Shown here one piece after another: positions 1-8,394 of a stretch of 64,000 nucleotides of DNA. The stretch is from Novosphingobium aureum (lineage in GTDB: Bacteria > Pseudomonadota > Alphaproteobacteria > Sphingomonadales > Sphingomonadaceae): positions 62,001-126,000 of the forward strand of contig NZ_JADZGI010000002.1 of the NCBI RefSeq assembly GCF_015865035.1. The letters are read 5' to 3'. Position 1 is the stretch's first letter; each line of letters begins with the position of its first letter. The notes under the pieces are model-generated. The model did no database searches. It saw only the letters and a program-made list of their open reading frames with translations, and had not been told where the DNA came from. The position numbers and the translations under genes were made by a program.

Positions 1-413
1 GAAACATAGGCCAGGCCGTGGTCCAGTGCCGGTTCACCGGCCGAGGCCGGCCTCGCGGCGATGGTCAGCATGCCATCTCGCCACTCGAAAGCATGGGCGT
101 CACGCCAGGGATCGGCATAGTACTGAAGCTCGTTGTTGGGCACCAGCGTGCGCGTTTCCCAGTAGCGCCGCTGCTTGCGGTCCTGACTTCCAAAGGCAAA
201 ATTGGTTTTCCAGCGGCCTTCTGGAGCGATCGTGCGATCATGAAAGCTCGGTGGGCTGTCGAATTCCTCACGGAATGTCAGCTTGAGCTGCGAGCGATCG
301 AGCCTGGCACCCGCTGGCGTTGTCTGTGGCACCGCGCCCAATGGCACCAGCAAACAAATGCCAGCCATTGCTTTCAGGAGATGGAGCCTGATTTTGCCGG
401 CTGGTGAGGTCAT
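1..413 (-). CDS. Secreted GH16 family glycanase, N-terminal part (cut by window edge)
   Basis: The first 137 codons are visible from the ATG at 413; the rest lies left of the window. Residues 1 to about 34 look like a signal peptide (basic start, then a hydrophobic stretch ICLLVPLGAV). The following segment has GH16-like signatures: LTFREEFDS, GRWKTNFAFG, NNELQYYADP and DGMLTIAA. GH16 enzymes cut beta-1,3/1,4-glucans or galactans, and ExoK/ExsH-type members trim the host's own exopolysaccharide. It follows the GT4 gene with an 11-base gap, so it probably belongs to the same leftward polysaccharide operon. The catalytic ExDxxE motif is outside the window, so activity cannot be judged. Confidence 0.8.
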   Translation of the reverse strand, partial: MTSPAGKIRLHLLKAMAGICLLVPLGAVPQTTPAGARLDRSQLKLTFREEFDSPPSFHDRTIAPEGRWKTNFAFGSQDRKQRRYWETRTLVPNNELQYYADPWRDAHAFEWRDGMLTIAARPASAGEPALDHGLAYV

Positions 414-424
414 GCGACCAGAGA

Positions 425-1639
425 TCACGATTTTTCGGCCGGAAGACACAGGACATTGCTCCAGTCCCGAGCGAACCTCTGTGCGCCATGATGCTCACGC
501 ACATGGTCGAGCCCGATGCGCGCCGCGGCCTCCAGTACAGCGCGCTTGCTCCCCAGGTCGCGAAGCAGCGATACCAGCGCTTCCTCCCCCTCGACCTGCA
601 AGGGGTAACCAGAGATGGGAACCCCCTCGAAACTGGTCGAATTGCCAATCACTGGGGTTCCGTAAGACATGGCCTCGAGGACCTTGGTCTTGATCCCCCC
701 ACGCAGAAAGGAAGGTGTGATCAGGACACTACGGCCATCGTAGACCTCATCGAGAGACTCGACATAGCCCTCCAGCCGAACGCGCGGCGGCAGCGAAAGG
801 AGCCTTTCTTGCTGGCCGAAGAGGACGAGGTCCAGCGGCAGTTCGAACCGGCGCCAGACATCAAGCAGGAAATCGATGGTCAGGCGGTTCTGGGTCAGGG
901 CATCACTGCCGATAAAAATGCAGCGGATGGGCCCTGGCTTCAGCCGTGCGCTGGCATGGGGCCGGTGTGACACTGTCGGTGTGATCGCCACTCGGCGCGC
1001 GCGTCCGCCTGCGGGCAGTTCCGCCAGATCGCTGGGTGAGAGCAGCACGACGGCGTCCGCAAGTTCGCAAATGCGCGCCTCGGCCCGCGGCAGGGTCAGC
1101 GCCTCGAAGCGCGCAACGAGACGTCCGGCAATTCCCCCCGCCAACCGCCTGAGCGGCGCGGGCAGCCGCGCGCCGAGGTATCCCGGCACCAGCGGTTCGC
1201 GCAAGGCCAGCAAGGCGCGCATCCGACGCGACATGAGATCATCCAGATCGACCACGATCCACTTGTCCGGGAAGCGTCTGCGCAAGCCTTCAAGAAGACG
1301 CAGCAAGCGCACGCCATCGAGGTAGATCACGTCGCAATCCGGGTCGATCCGTGCGATCAGTGCGCGCACTTCGGCCTCACTGCCGTATATCCAGCATTGC
1401 AGCGGCAAGAGCCCATAGCGCGGCAGGTCGCGCAGGCCATTGGCCAGCACTGCCATGGCCCAGCCGAGCCCTCGCCTGCCATTGCCGTCGCACATGACAT
1501 GTTCACTGGTTATTGCCCGCGACCGGACCGCTTCACGCACGGCCCTGGCAACCCGCAATCGCCCGGCCATCGGCCCGCGATCCAGCGAGCGTGTCCAGAT
1601 CATGGTCACGCGCGGCAAAAGTCTCTGGTTGTTGATCAT
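425..1639 (-). CDS. Glycosyltransferase, GT4 family (GT-B fold)
   Basis: A 404-residue cytosolic glycosyltransferase, expected to add a sugar to a lipid-linked polysaccharide intermediate. The C-terminal nucleotide-sugar half is typical of GT4: FIGSDALTQNR opens it, and SFLRGGIKTKVLEAMSYGTP carries the GxK...EAM motif. The N-terminal half has the Rossmann-like VIYLDGVRLL and WIVVDLDD. The ATG at 1639 has a good ribosome site (AAGGGG, 5 bases away). That start makes the gene overlap the upstream gene by 107 bases, which is unusually long. It lies between the degenerate glycosyltransferase paralogue and the GH16 gene in one leftward operon. The sugar specificity cannot be read from the sequence. 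Confidence 0.88.
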   Translation of the reverse strand: MINNQRLLPRVTMIWTRSLDRGPMAGRLRVARAVREAVRSRAITSEHVMCDGNGRRGLGWAMAVLANGLRDLPRYGLLPLQCWIYGSEAEVRALIARIDPDCDVIYLDGVRLLRLLEGLRRRFPDKWIVVDLDDLMSRRMRALLALREPLVPGYLGARLPAPLRRLAGGIAGRLVARFEALTLPRAEARICELADAVVLLSPSDLAELPAGGRARRVAITPTVSHRPHASARLKPGPIRCIFIGSDALTQNRLTIDFLLDVWRRFELPLDLVLFGQQERLLSLPPRVRLEGYVESLDEVYDGRSVLITPSFLRGGIKTKVLEAMSYGTPVIGNSTSFEGVPISGYPLQVEGEEALVSLLRDLGSKRAVLEAAARIGLDHVREHHGAQRFARDWSNVLCLPAEKS

Positions 1640-2648
1640 GCTGGCCCCTTCTCAAAAAGCGACCGAGCGGCCCCAGGAGCTGTGACAAGTAGGCGCCGAG
1701 ATCGTTGTAGCGGGTCGCGTGACGCACCAGTGTCGCGCGCCGGGCGGCGTTGGGAGGCGCGAAGTCTTCAGCACGGCCAAGCGAAAAGAAGCCTGCTCCT
1801 TCCCCCGCATCCGGCTGCATCATGTTCGCCTCGGGGGGGACGAAATCGAGTGCGAATTGCAGCAGCGGACGCCGACATCCTCGCGAAGAGAGAAGCAGCG
1901 CGGTGCCCGTGTCCACGCCATCCGGCAACGCCCGCCCCCGCTCCCACAAGTCCACGGCGAATGGCGCAGCGGGCAAGGTCCCAAACCGGCGCAGCGCCTG
2001 CGGCGCGATCTCGAGATCATGGTCATAGATGGCCAGCGCCCGAGCGAGACTGCCTATCCGCCAGTCACGGGCTCCGACCCCCAGCGCGCGGCTCAGTGCA
2101 GCGCTCCTGCCACCGTCGTGGGCCAGCGCCTGGCGTGGAGAGACCAGGTAGCCGTCGAGCTGGCGAAGAGCATCCAGAAAACCTGCGTCACTCGTGCTCG
2201 TGCCCGGCCATGCCGCAACGATGCGCCGGGCCTGTAACGGCGTGAACATCGCGGCGACCTGCGGCACGCAGCGCAGCCACAGCACACTGCTGCCATCCTC
2301 GATCGGCACGAACGGAACCCGCCCGGCAAAGGGCATGAAGCGCGGCAGGCTGAGGCAGGTGCCAGCAACGAAGGCCGCTTCTGGCCCTGGCCCGGGGGCC
2401 TGTACCGAGGTACCGCCATTGCGCCCTGCATTGCTGCTGCTCATGCAGTCGGTATCGCAGTGCGAGCCCTGGTCTGGAGTATTCGCAAGGACAGCGTGCA
2501 GAAATGCGTCGATATCGGCAGAAATCCGCGCATCCGGGGCGAGCAGGAGCACGGGACGCTCGCCCTGCGCGATCCTCTCCAAGGACGCGCGCAGCATACC
2601 GGTGCGCAAAGTAGCCGTCGATATCTGCACCTTGTCCATCTGCCTCAT
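1533..2648 (-). CDS. Truncated, degenerate paralogue of the neighbouring GT-A glycosyltransferase
   Basis: 371 residues with no obvious family by motif, but it aligns by eye along its length with the GT-A transferase just upstream. Matching pairs are VLLLAPD/IVLFEDD, PFVPIEDG/DFEPLDDG, ARDW..SL/ARDW..SL, LLSSRGCR/LLSARVCR and GFFSLGRAEDF/GFFHLSQREDF. It lacks about the first 75 residues (the nucleotide-binding half of the fold), and the acidic metal motif EDD is APD here (residues 37-39). It is therefore probably not catalytic, and may be a pseudoenzyme partner or a decaying duplicate. The ATG at 2648 has GGGAG 6 bases upstream. Its last 35 codons overlap the next gene in another frame, so a frameshift near the end is possible. 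Confidence 0.65.
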   Translation of the reverse strand: MRQMDKVQISTATLRTGMLRASLERIAQGERPVLLLAPDARISADIDAFLHAVLANTPDQGSHCDTDCMSSSNAGRNGGTSVQAPGPGPEAAFVAGTCLSLPRFMPFAGRVPFVPIEDGSSVLWLRCVPQVAAMFTPLQARRIVAAWPGTSTSDAGFLDALRQLDGYLVSPRQALAHDGGRSAALSRALGVGARDWRIGSLARALAIYDHDLEIAPQALRRFGTLPAAPFAVDLWERGRALPDGVDTGTALLLSSRGCRRPLLQFALDFVPPEANMMQPDAGEGAGFFSLGRAEDFAPPNAARRATLVRHATRYNDLGAYLSQLLGPLGRFLRRGQHDQQPETFAARDHDLDTLAGSRADGRAIAGCQGRA

Positions 2649-2696
2649 GGTCTGCTCCCAATGGAGTTCCCTAATGTCTGGATGCCCGCTTGCGGT

Positions 2697-3902
2697 TCAC
2701 GCTCTGGCGAGGCGCAGATCGCTCTTGGCGCCATGCCTGCGCCGCGCGATCGTCAGCTCCGTTTGCAGCGGCTTGAGAGCCTGGAACATCAGGGTATTGA
2801 GCGGAGCCCCGGCTTGGCAGGCTCGCGCAAGTGCGAGCCGCCGCAGCAACGACATGCGGCCGAAATCCTCACGCTGCGAGAGATGGAAGAACCCGCCCGC
2901 ACGTCCCTGGACGATCGCACTTGCGGGAGGTCCTTGGCCGAGCAGCGAAAATCCCAACCCATGTCTGCAGACCCGCGCCGAAAGCAGCCGACGCCGGCGC
3001 AAGATTTCGCGCGGCTTGATCCCCATGAGATCGACATCGAAATCCGGCTGGCCAAGCGCAGGATTGTACGCGGTCAGGCAAGCTGCCTCGGGCTCGTAGA
3101 ACACGTCGTAGCGCGCCAGCGAGTCATCGAGCGAAGGCAGGTCCCAGTCCCGTGCCTGCCAGTCCAGCGGAACCTGGTAGATGCTGACCGGCCGCCGCGT
3201 GTTGGTGCCCGGCGTCGCCATGTTCGTACTGAGCGAGGCGCGTGGATAGGCAAAATAGCGCCCGGTTGCGACGAGATAGCGAATGTAGTGGCGTTTCCAC
3301 GAGTTATCCCGCCAGGATTCGAGTTGTCGGGGAATTCCGTCCGAAACACGGAAGGCTTCGCCACGATGGCAGGCATACCAGCGGCGAAAGGCCGACCATT
3401 GCCGCTCGTTCCAGGCCTGCCCCCAGGACGCGGCCACCTGCAGGAAATAGCCGTCTCGACCATCGTCGAGCGGTTCGAAATCGAGGTTGTTGAATTCGTT
3501 GATGCGGTAGGAGTAGAGCCCGATGCCGGCGATGCGATCGTCATTCTCGTAGCGTACTAGAGCCGCATCGACATAAGCACAGAAATGCGGGCTGGGCACG
3601 ATGTCGTCCTCGAACAACACGATCGCACCATACTCGCGGGTCAGGTCGCCGCAGGTCAGGATATGTTCGCGCAGGCCGAGGCGTCGCTCGTGCCGGATGA
3701 CGCGCTTTTCGCCGTGTGGCCATTCGAATGCTTCGGCCAGTTCGGCGGGGCTGCTCTCGCCCGAATGATCGAGACTGATGACGAGGCGCGTACCACCGGC
3801 ATAATATGCGGCGCGCAAGTGCGCGAGCAGGCGTGCGAGTGGGCCGACCCGATTATAACCGACTGCAACGATCGTGGCGTTTTCGCGGGCCTTTTTCTTC
3901 AT
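2697..3902 (-). CDS. Glycosyltransferase, GT-A fold (GT2/GNT-I-like)
   Basis: 401 residues from the ATG at 3902. In-frame codons further upstream give an arginine-rich, non-domain-like leader and were not used. The N-terminus TIVAVGYNRVGPLARLL is the first strand and helix of a GT-A fold, LVISLDHSG follows, and IVLFEDDIVPS carries the metal-binding acidic motif (E98-D99-D100). About 240 further residues are shared with the downstream paralogue, including a GFFHLSQREDF segment near the end. It presumably transfers a sugar from a nucleotide donor during polysaccharide repeat-unit assembly. It is the first gene of the leftward cluster, next to an AT-rich divergent promoter region shared with the heparinase-like gene. 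No strong ribosome site is visible at 3902. Confidence 0.82.
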   Translation of the reverse strand: MKKKARENATIVAVGYNRVGPLARLLAHLRAAYYAGGTRLVISLDHSGESSPAELAEAFEWPHGEKRVIRHERRLGLREHILTCGDLTREYGAIVLFEDDIVPSPHFCAYVDAALVRYENDDRIAGIGLYSYRINEFNNLDFEPLDDGRDGYFLQVAASWGQAWNERQWSAFRRWYACHRGEAFRVSDGIPRQLESWRDNSWKRHYIRYLVATGRYFAYPRASLSTNMATPGTNTRRPVSIYQVPLDWQARDWDLPSLDDSLARYDVFYEPEAACLTAYNPALGQPDFDVDLMGIKPREILRRRRLLSARVCRHGLGFSLLGQGPPASAIVQGRAGGFFHLSQREDFGRMSLLRRLALARACQAGAPLNTLMFQALKPLQTELTIARRRHGAKSDLRLARA

Positions 3903-4235
3903 CGCCGGAACCGGATCGTGACATCGCAATGCCTGGGTGCAGAACGCCAGCGCGTGGCTGGCCACGCCCGTGTGCTCCAAACGCGCAATGGCTGGCGCTG
4001 TGCGCCGCTGATCAGGCCGGCGCCATCGAGGATGCGAAATCTGAAATGACCCATACGCGCTCCCCTTGTGGAGAAGGCATAGTTCCATCAAAACAAACGC
4101 ACACGTAATACGTAAACATACTAGAGCATTCTTGATTTATATTCGTAATGGACACTTAATAAATTAACAACTGATACTTCATGACCAAGAATGCGGGCAT
4201 GACACCGCCTTCGCCAGCCCGCATGACCCAGCCCC
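3903..4235. promoter_or_regulatory. AT-rich divergent promoter region between two polysaccharide operons
   Basis: 333 bases without a gene, lying between the leftward glycosyltransferase and the rightward heparinase-like gene. The part from about 4085 to 4190 is clearly AT-rich against the GC-rich background. TTGATT at 4132-4137 and TTAATA at 4156-4161, 18 bases apart, could be a rightward sigma-70-like promoter; this is weak evidence. No RNA gene was recognised. Confidence 0.4.
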
Positions 4236-6011
4236 ATGGCTGATGATCCGCCATGCCATCGAGACCCGCGCTCGGCGAAAAACGAGCCTGCCCCGGTCGG
4301 CTTCGTGCAGCGCCTGTCAGTGCTCGCGCGCGCAGCAGCGCATGTGCCGTTACCTGCGCTCGTGGCGCACCTGCGGCGGCGCCTGCGCAACCATCTCGTG
4401 CCGCGCTTCGCCGTGCAGTACGAACGCCATGTAACCCGGCTCGCAAGCACCCTGCCCGACCCAAGCGCCGTGCATGGCCCCCGGGCTCAGGCCGCCGCCG
4501 AAACGGTCAGCGCATTCTTCGCCGCCAAGCATGGCTGCAACATCCCGCAGTGCTTTGAAGGGCGCTTCACGTTCCTCAACCGCACCCATGATTTCGGCAG
4601 CATCGACGCGATAGACTGGGCCATCGACATGGATGACGCAGGCTACCAGCTATGGCGCGCGAACCTGTGCTTCATGGGCTACCTGTGCACCGCAGCCGAT
4701 ACGCGTCCGCAAGAGGGCTTGCGCCTTGCCGCACAGATCATCGCCAGCTTCACACGAAGCGCACGCTTCGACAGTGCGCGTGCCTTCGGTGAAAGCTGGA
4801 ACAGCTACCCGGTCTCGCAACGCATCCTCGCCCTTTCAGCACTGCTCATTCGCCTGCCTGCCTCCTGTCGGGCCATGCCGGAATACGCCGAGGTGGCCCG
4901 GTTCCTGCGCTTCAACGTCGCCTTCCTGCTCGGCAACCTCGAGACCGAACTCGGTTACAATCACCTCGAGCGCAACCTTTCCGCACTGGCGCTCTACGCC
5001 CTGGCCTGCGGCCAGACACCGCGTACTATCGAACGGCCGCTCAAGCGCCATTTCCGGCATATCGTTCTCGAGACGATCGGACAGGACGGTGTCCAGCTCG
5101 AGCGCTCGGCGATGTACCAGGGCTTCACGATCCAGAGCCTCCGTGTCCTCGCCCAGCTCGATTGCTGGTCCGCATCCGAAACGGAGGCAATCTCGCAAAG
5201 ACTGGCAAGCGCAGAGACGGCCCTCGCTGTCCTGACGCTCGGTGACGGGCAGCATTCCTTGATGAACGATGCATGGATCGGAGAAATTCCGTCCCCATCC
5301 GCGATCCTTGACGGAAGCGATCCGCCGGGTTTCGCGCGCCTCGCGCACGGTGGCTACGTCCGGTTGGCAATGAAAGACGCGGTGGTCCTGCTCGATGGTG
5401 CCCCGATCGGCCCTGACGCCAACCCCGGGCATGGCCACGCAGACTATCTGGGCATCGAGATGTCGCTCGCGAACCAACGGCTGTTCGTCGACCCGGGAAC
5501 ACCCAGCTACAGCCCCGGCGCCGAACGCGATCGCAGCCGGTCCTGGCAATCCCACAATGGCCCCTGCTTCGAGAACGGGAACCGCCCGGTCGAATTTCTC
5601 GGCTCATTCAAGGTCGGTCGCCGCGCGATGGCGCAAATCGATTACGCCGGGGCCACACCGGACAGCCAGTCCGCCAGCGCCAGCCTTGCATTTGCCGAGA
5701 CACGGGTCAGCCGCAAGCTCGTACTCGTGCCCGGCAGACTGACCATCGAGGATAGCTGGCTGGCCGGTCCGGGCAGGCCACTTACGCGGTTTCTGATACC
5801 ATCGCAGTGGCTAGCGCACGAAGACGGCGACGCCATCGTCCTGCAAGCCTCGGGAGTGACCGCCCGGATCCGCGTGGACGGGGCAAGCCTGACGCGACAT
5901 CTCGGGCAGTGGTCCTGCCGTTACAACCAGCGCGAAAATGCACATGTCATAAAGCTACGTCCGATCGGCAAGGCAGCGCGGCTAATCGTGGACTGGTGCG
6001 CCCGGAGATGA
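4236..6011 (+). CDS. Heparinase II/III family protein
   Basis: 591 residues. The first two thirds are an alpha-rich region that fits the (alpha/alpha) toroid of polysaccharide lyases, with WNSYPVSQR and LGYNHLERNL as typical conserved segments. The C-terminal half is the beta-sandwich heparinase II/III-like domain, with GHGHADYLGIEMS, FVDPGTPSYSPG and a conserved SHNGPCFENG. Such proteins cleave uronic-acid-containing polysaccharides by beta-elimination. Members inside biosynthetic clusters are thought to trim or proof-read the cell's own polymer. No clear signal peptide was seen, so the compartment is uncertain. It lies alone on the plus strand between two leftward units. No strong ribosome site precedes the ATG. 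Confidence 0.85.
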   Translation: MADDPPCHRDPRSAKNEPAPVGFVQRLSVLARAAAHVPLPALVAHLRRRLRNHLVPRFAVQYERHVTRLASTLPDPSAVHGPRAQAAAETVSAFFAAKHGCNIPQCFEGRFTFLNRTHDFGSIDAIDWAIDMDDAGYQLWRANLCFMGYLCTAADTRPQEGLRLAAQIIASFTRSARFDSARAFGESWNSYPVSQRILALSALLIRLPASCRAMPEYAEVARFLRFNVAFLLGNLETELGYNHLERNLSALALYALACGQTPRTIERPLKRHFRHIVLETIGQDGVQLERSAMYQGFTIQSLRVLAQLDCWSASETEAISQRLASAETALAVLTLGDGQHSLMNDAWIGEIPSPSAILDGSDPPGFARLAHGGYVRLAMKDAVVLLDGAPIGPDANPGHGHADYLGIEMSLANQRLFVDPGTPSYSPGAERDRSRSWQSHNGPCFENGNRPVEFLGSFKVGRRAMAQIDYAGATPDSQSASASLAFAETRVSRKLVLVPGRLTIEDSWLAGPGRPLTRFLIPSQWLAHEDGDAIVLQASGVTARIRVDGASLTRHLGQWSCRYNQRENAHVIKLRPIGKAARLIVDWCARR

Positions 6012-6050
6012 CCGAGACCGTCCGCGTTGACTTAGGCCGTGCATCAGGCC

Positions 6051-6680
6051 TCACAGCCCGGCAAGCTGGGCCCGCTGTTCGTAGACCAGATTGCTCCACC
6101 CCGTGGCCGAGCGCGCTGTCTGACGCAGCAACCAGACATAGTCGACCTCGTCCCAGCGCACGATCCAGGGCGTACGGTTGTCGAGGACCTGATCGCCCTG
6201 CGCGGTGCGCGCGACCAGCACCGTGTGAAGGCCCGCACGTGGCACGTAAGCGACCGCGAGATATAGGGAATCGCCGGGAAATCCGGCCTCGACAAGCCGC
6301 GCCCGCTTCTCGAGCGCATAGTCTTCGCAGTCGCCCTCGAGCTTACGCCCGTTCTCGCTTCTGGGCCGCTGCCAGTACTCCTGCTTGTCGGCACGGAAGC
6401 GGATAGCCTTGTTGACCTCGGCATTGACCCTGATCAGCAAGGCACTGACAGCCGAAGCCGCAAGCTCATCACGCTCGCCCGAGGGCGTTCGACATGCCAG
6501 CGCATCGCGCTGGCACATCGCGGTAAAACCGGCAGGCGCTTCGGCGGGCACACCAACCGGCATAAAGGCGCCGGCTTCGTCCATGTCGGCAGCCTGTGCA
6601 CCGACCGGGAGCATCACCCCGATCATGATTACAACGAGACCTCGCCAGAACCACCCGCCCTGCTGCCATCCATGCGCCAC
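6051..6680 (-). CDS. BTLCP (LapG-like) transglutaminase-like cysteine protease
   Basis: 209 residues, starting with GTG at 6680 that has GGAG 7 bases upstream. Residues 1-31 form a signal peptide (hydrophobic LVVIMIGVML, cleavage after AQAA), so the protein is periplasmic. The catalytic triad is visible: Cys118 in EGDCEDYA, His152 in GLHTVLV and Asp167 in QVLDNRT. The bacterial transglutaminase-like cysteine proteinase family (DUF920) includes LapG, which releases type I-secreted adhesins when c-di-GMP falls. No LapD-type receptor or LapA-type adhesin is in the window, so its substrate is unknown. Its position inside a polysaccharide and type I secretion locus suggests a role in surface release. 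Confidence 0.88.
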   Translation of the reverse strand: MAHGWQQGGWFWRGLVVIMIGVMLPVGAQAADMDEAGAFMPVGVPAEAPAGFTAMCQRDALACRTPSGERDELAASAVSALLIRVNAEVNKAIRFRADKQEYWQRPRSENGRKLEGDCEDYALEKRARLVEAGFPGDSLYLAVAYVPRAGLHTVLVARTAQGDQVLDNRTPWIVRWDEVDYVWLLRQTARSATGWSNLVYEQRAQLAGL

Positions 6681-7158
6681 CGACTTGCTCCGAACCGTTG
6701 CGCGGGGACTTTCCGCCGCGCTCTACGCAGTTCGAATTAGGGGCACAGCATTTAGCGAGCGGTTCTCCCTCTAGGTGAACGCCTGTGACGGCAGAGACGA
6801 ATAATTTAACTACACAAATATGTGAAAAACAATTTGTTTATATCAAATTCAACATCCGGAATCGTGTTAACATTTACAGAAAAGACGCTCAAATCCATCC
6901 AGAACAGATTTCACAATCACAGGATCTTTAAAAATCATCCAATCTCGAATTAAATTGGATCAAACACAGTTTCGCAACCAAGCAATATACACATAGAGTT
7001 GATACAGAAGTTATATACGTCAAAATACTTAAAACTATAAACGAACTCAAACTCGCCTTGGTATAAACCTCGAACATGGCGCGCAACCGTCCTCGCTCTG
7101 GCACCAGCCTCGCGCGAGCGAGGACGCCTCCAACCACCCTGCTTCGCGGAGTTCAGGC
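6681..7158. promoter_or_regulatory. AT-rich divergent intergenic island
   Basis: 478 bases without a credible gene between the BTLCP protease (leftward) and the GT4 gene (rightward). From about 6785 to 7075 the DNA is strikingly AT-rich compared with its surroundings. It contains a 7-bp inverted repeat, ATCCAAT/ATTGGAT with a 10-base loop, at 6937-6960. A short hydrophobic reading frame on the minus strand was not accepted. The region probably carries promoters for both neighbours and may be bound by an AT-preferring regulator; that is inference. Confidence 0.45.
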
Positions 7159-8394
7159 TTGTCATTCCTCTGGTTGACGCGATTTGCGCCTTTCGCACCG
7201 CTACGTGGCGGCGACATGGACTATTCGCGCGAGCTTCTGCTCAGCCTTTCCGCCCAGGCGCCGGTGCACGCACTGGTCTACGAAGCCAAAGGCGTGTTTC
7301 CACGCACGCATGACGCGGTGACCTGGGAGGTCTTGCCTTACAGGCGCCCATCGCCTCTGCGCAGCGTGTTCACGAACCTGCCCGACGTGGCTTACCGTTT
7401 CCGCTCACAGGCCTACCTCGGACGGGCCATCGAACTTGCCTCCAATCCGGGCGCTATGGTGGATGGGCTATTGGATGGCATCGTGGTCGATTTCATCTCG
7501 ATGGCCTGGCTCGTGCCCCCCCTTCGTAAAGCGCTGGACGCCCGTGGCTTGGTGACGCCCGTGGTCATGGTCACACACAATCACGAAGGCGCCCTGCGAC
7601 AGGAAGCTGCAAGAGGTCTCGCGTTTCCCAAGAACATCCTCATGAGTATCGACGCCCGAAAGGCTGCGGCTCTCGAAGCACGCGCCAACGCCGCGGCTGA
7701 CGGCATCACCACAATCATCTCCGAAGATGCGCGCGCCTTTGCCAGGATGTGTGCGACCCCGTCGCTCGTGCTGCATCCTGGCTATGGCGGGCCCGTGATG
7801 AAACGTGACCGCCACGCTGCACAGATCCCTCGCACCGCCACGATCATCGGCAACCGCATGGCCGTCCACAAGATCGCGGTCCTCGAACATGCCCTTGGCG
7901 CACTTTCCGACAAGGGAACTGACACCAAAGTTCAGATCGACATCGCGGGAGGAGGCAATTTCACACGTCTTTCGCGCCAGTATCCCAATTACCGTTTTCA
8001 TGGCTTCGTAGACGATATTTCCGCCCATCTCGCCGAGGCCCGGATCGGCTTGGTCCCTGATGATCTGGGCGGCGGATTCAAGATGCGGGTGCTGACCCTG
8101 GCCATGCACCGCGTACCAATTCTCGGCCTCAATTCGGCGATGAGAGGTACCACCTTCACGCCCGGCACGCACTATATCGGCGTCGACAGCCTTGCGGAAA
8201 TGGCCGCGATCCTGCCGCGCATCATCGACGACTGCGATCAGCTCGATGCGATCCAGCAAGCCGCCTTCGACCACTGTCGCGCCAACTTCTCCTGGCCTGA
8301 CCGCGGCGAACGCCTGGCGTCCTTCTTCGATGAACTTGCCGGCCGCCCCTGCATGGAAAGAAAACCGGCATGCGCGGCTTCGACGCCTTCGTGA
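7159..8394 (+). CDS. Glycosyltransferase, GT4 family
   Basis: 411 residues. TTG at 7159 is chosen as start because GGAG lies at 7148-7151, 7 bases upstream. It also gives the usual GT4 opening LWLTRFAPFAPLRGGD; starting at the first ATG (7216) would remove this first strand. The middle has VVMVTHNHEG, and the C-terminal donor half has FHGFVDDISAHLAEARIGLVP, as in GT4 enzymes where the late E/K-containing segment holds the nucleotide sugar. It is the first gene of a rightward unit and overlaps the flippase by 25 bases, so the two are probably translated together. It should add a sugar to the lipid-linked repeat unit. Confidence 0.85.
   Translation: MSFLWLTRFAPFAPLRGGDMDYSRELLLSLSAQAPVHALVYEAKGVFPRTHDAVTWEVLPYRRPSPLRSVFTNLPDVAYRFRSQAYLGRAIELASNPGAMVDGLLDGIVVDFISMAWLVPPLRKALDARGLVTPVVMVTHNHEGALRQEAARGLAFPKNILMSIDARKAAALEARANAAADGITTIISEDARAFARMCATPSLVLHPGYGGPVMKRDRHAAQIPRTATIIGNRMAVHKIAVLEHALGALSDKGTDTKVQIDIAGGGNFTRLSRQYPNYRFHGFVDDISAHLAEARIGLVPDDLGGGFKMRVLTLAMHRVPILGLNSAMRGTTFTPGTHYIGVDSLAEMAAILPRIIDDCDQLDAIQQAAFDHCRANFSWPDRGERLASFFDELAGRPCMERKPACAASTPS

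Noticed and set aside
6928..7137. Short hydrophobic frame on the minus strand in the AT-rich island
   Set aside because: Its only plausible ribosome site is too far from the ATG, and hydrophobic codons are expected by chance in AT-rich DNA.
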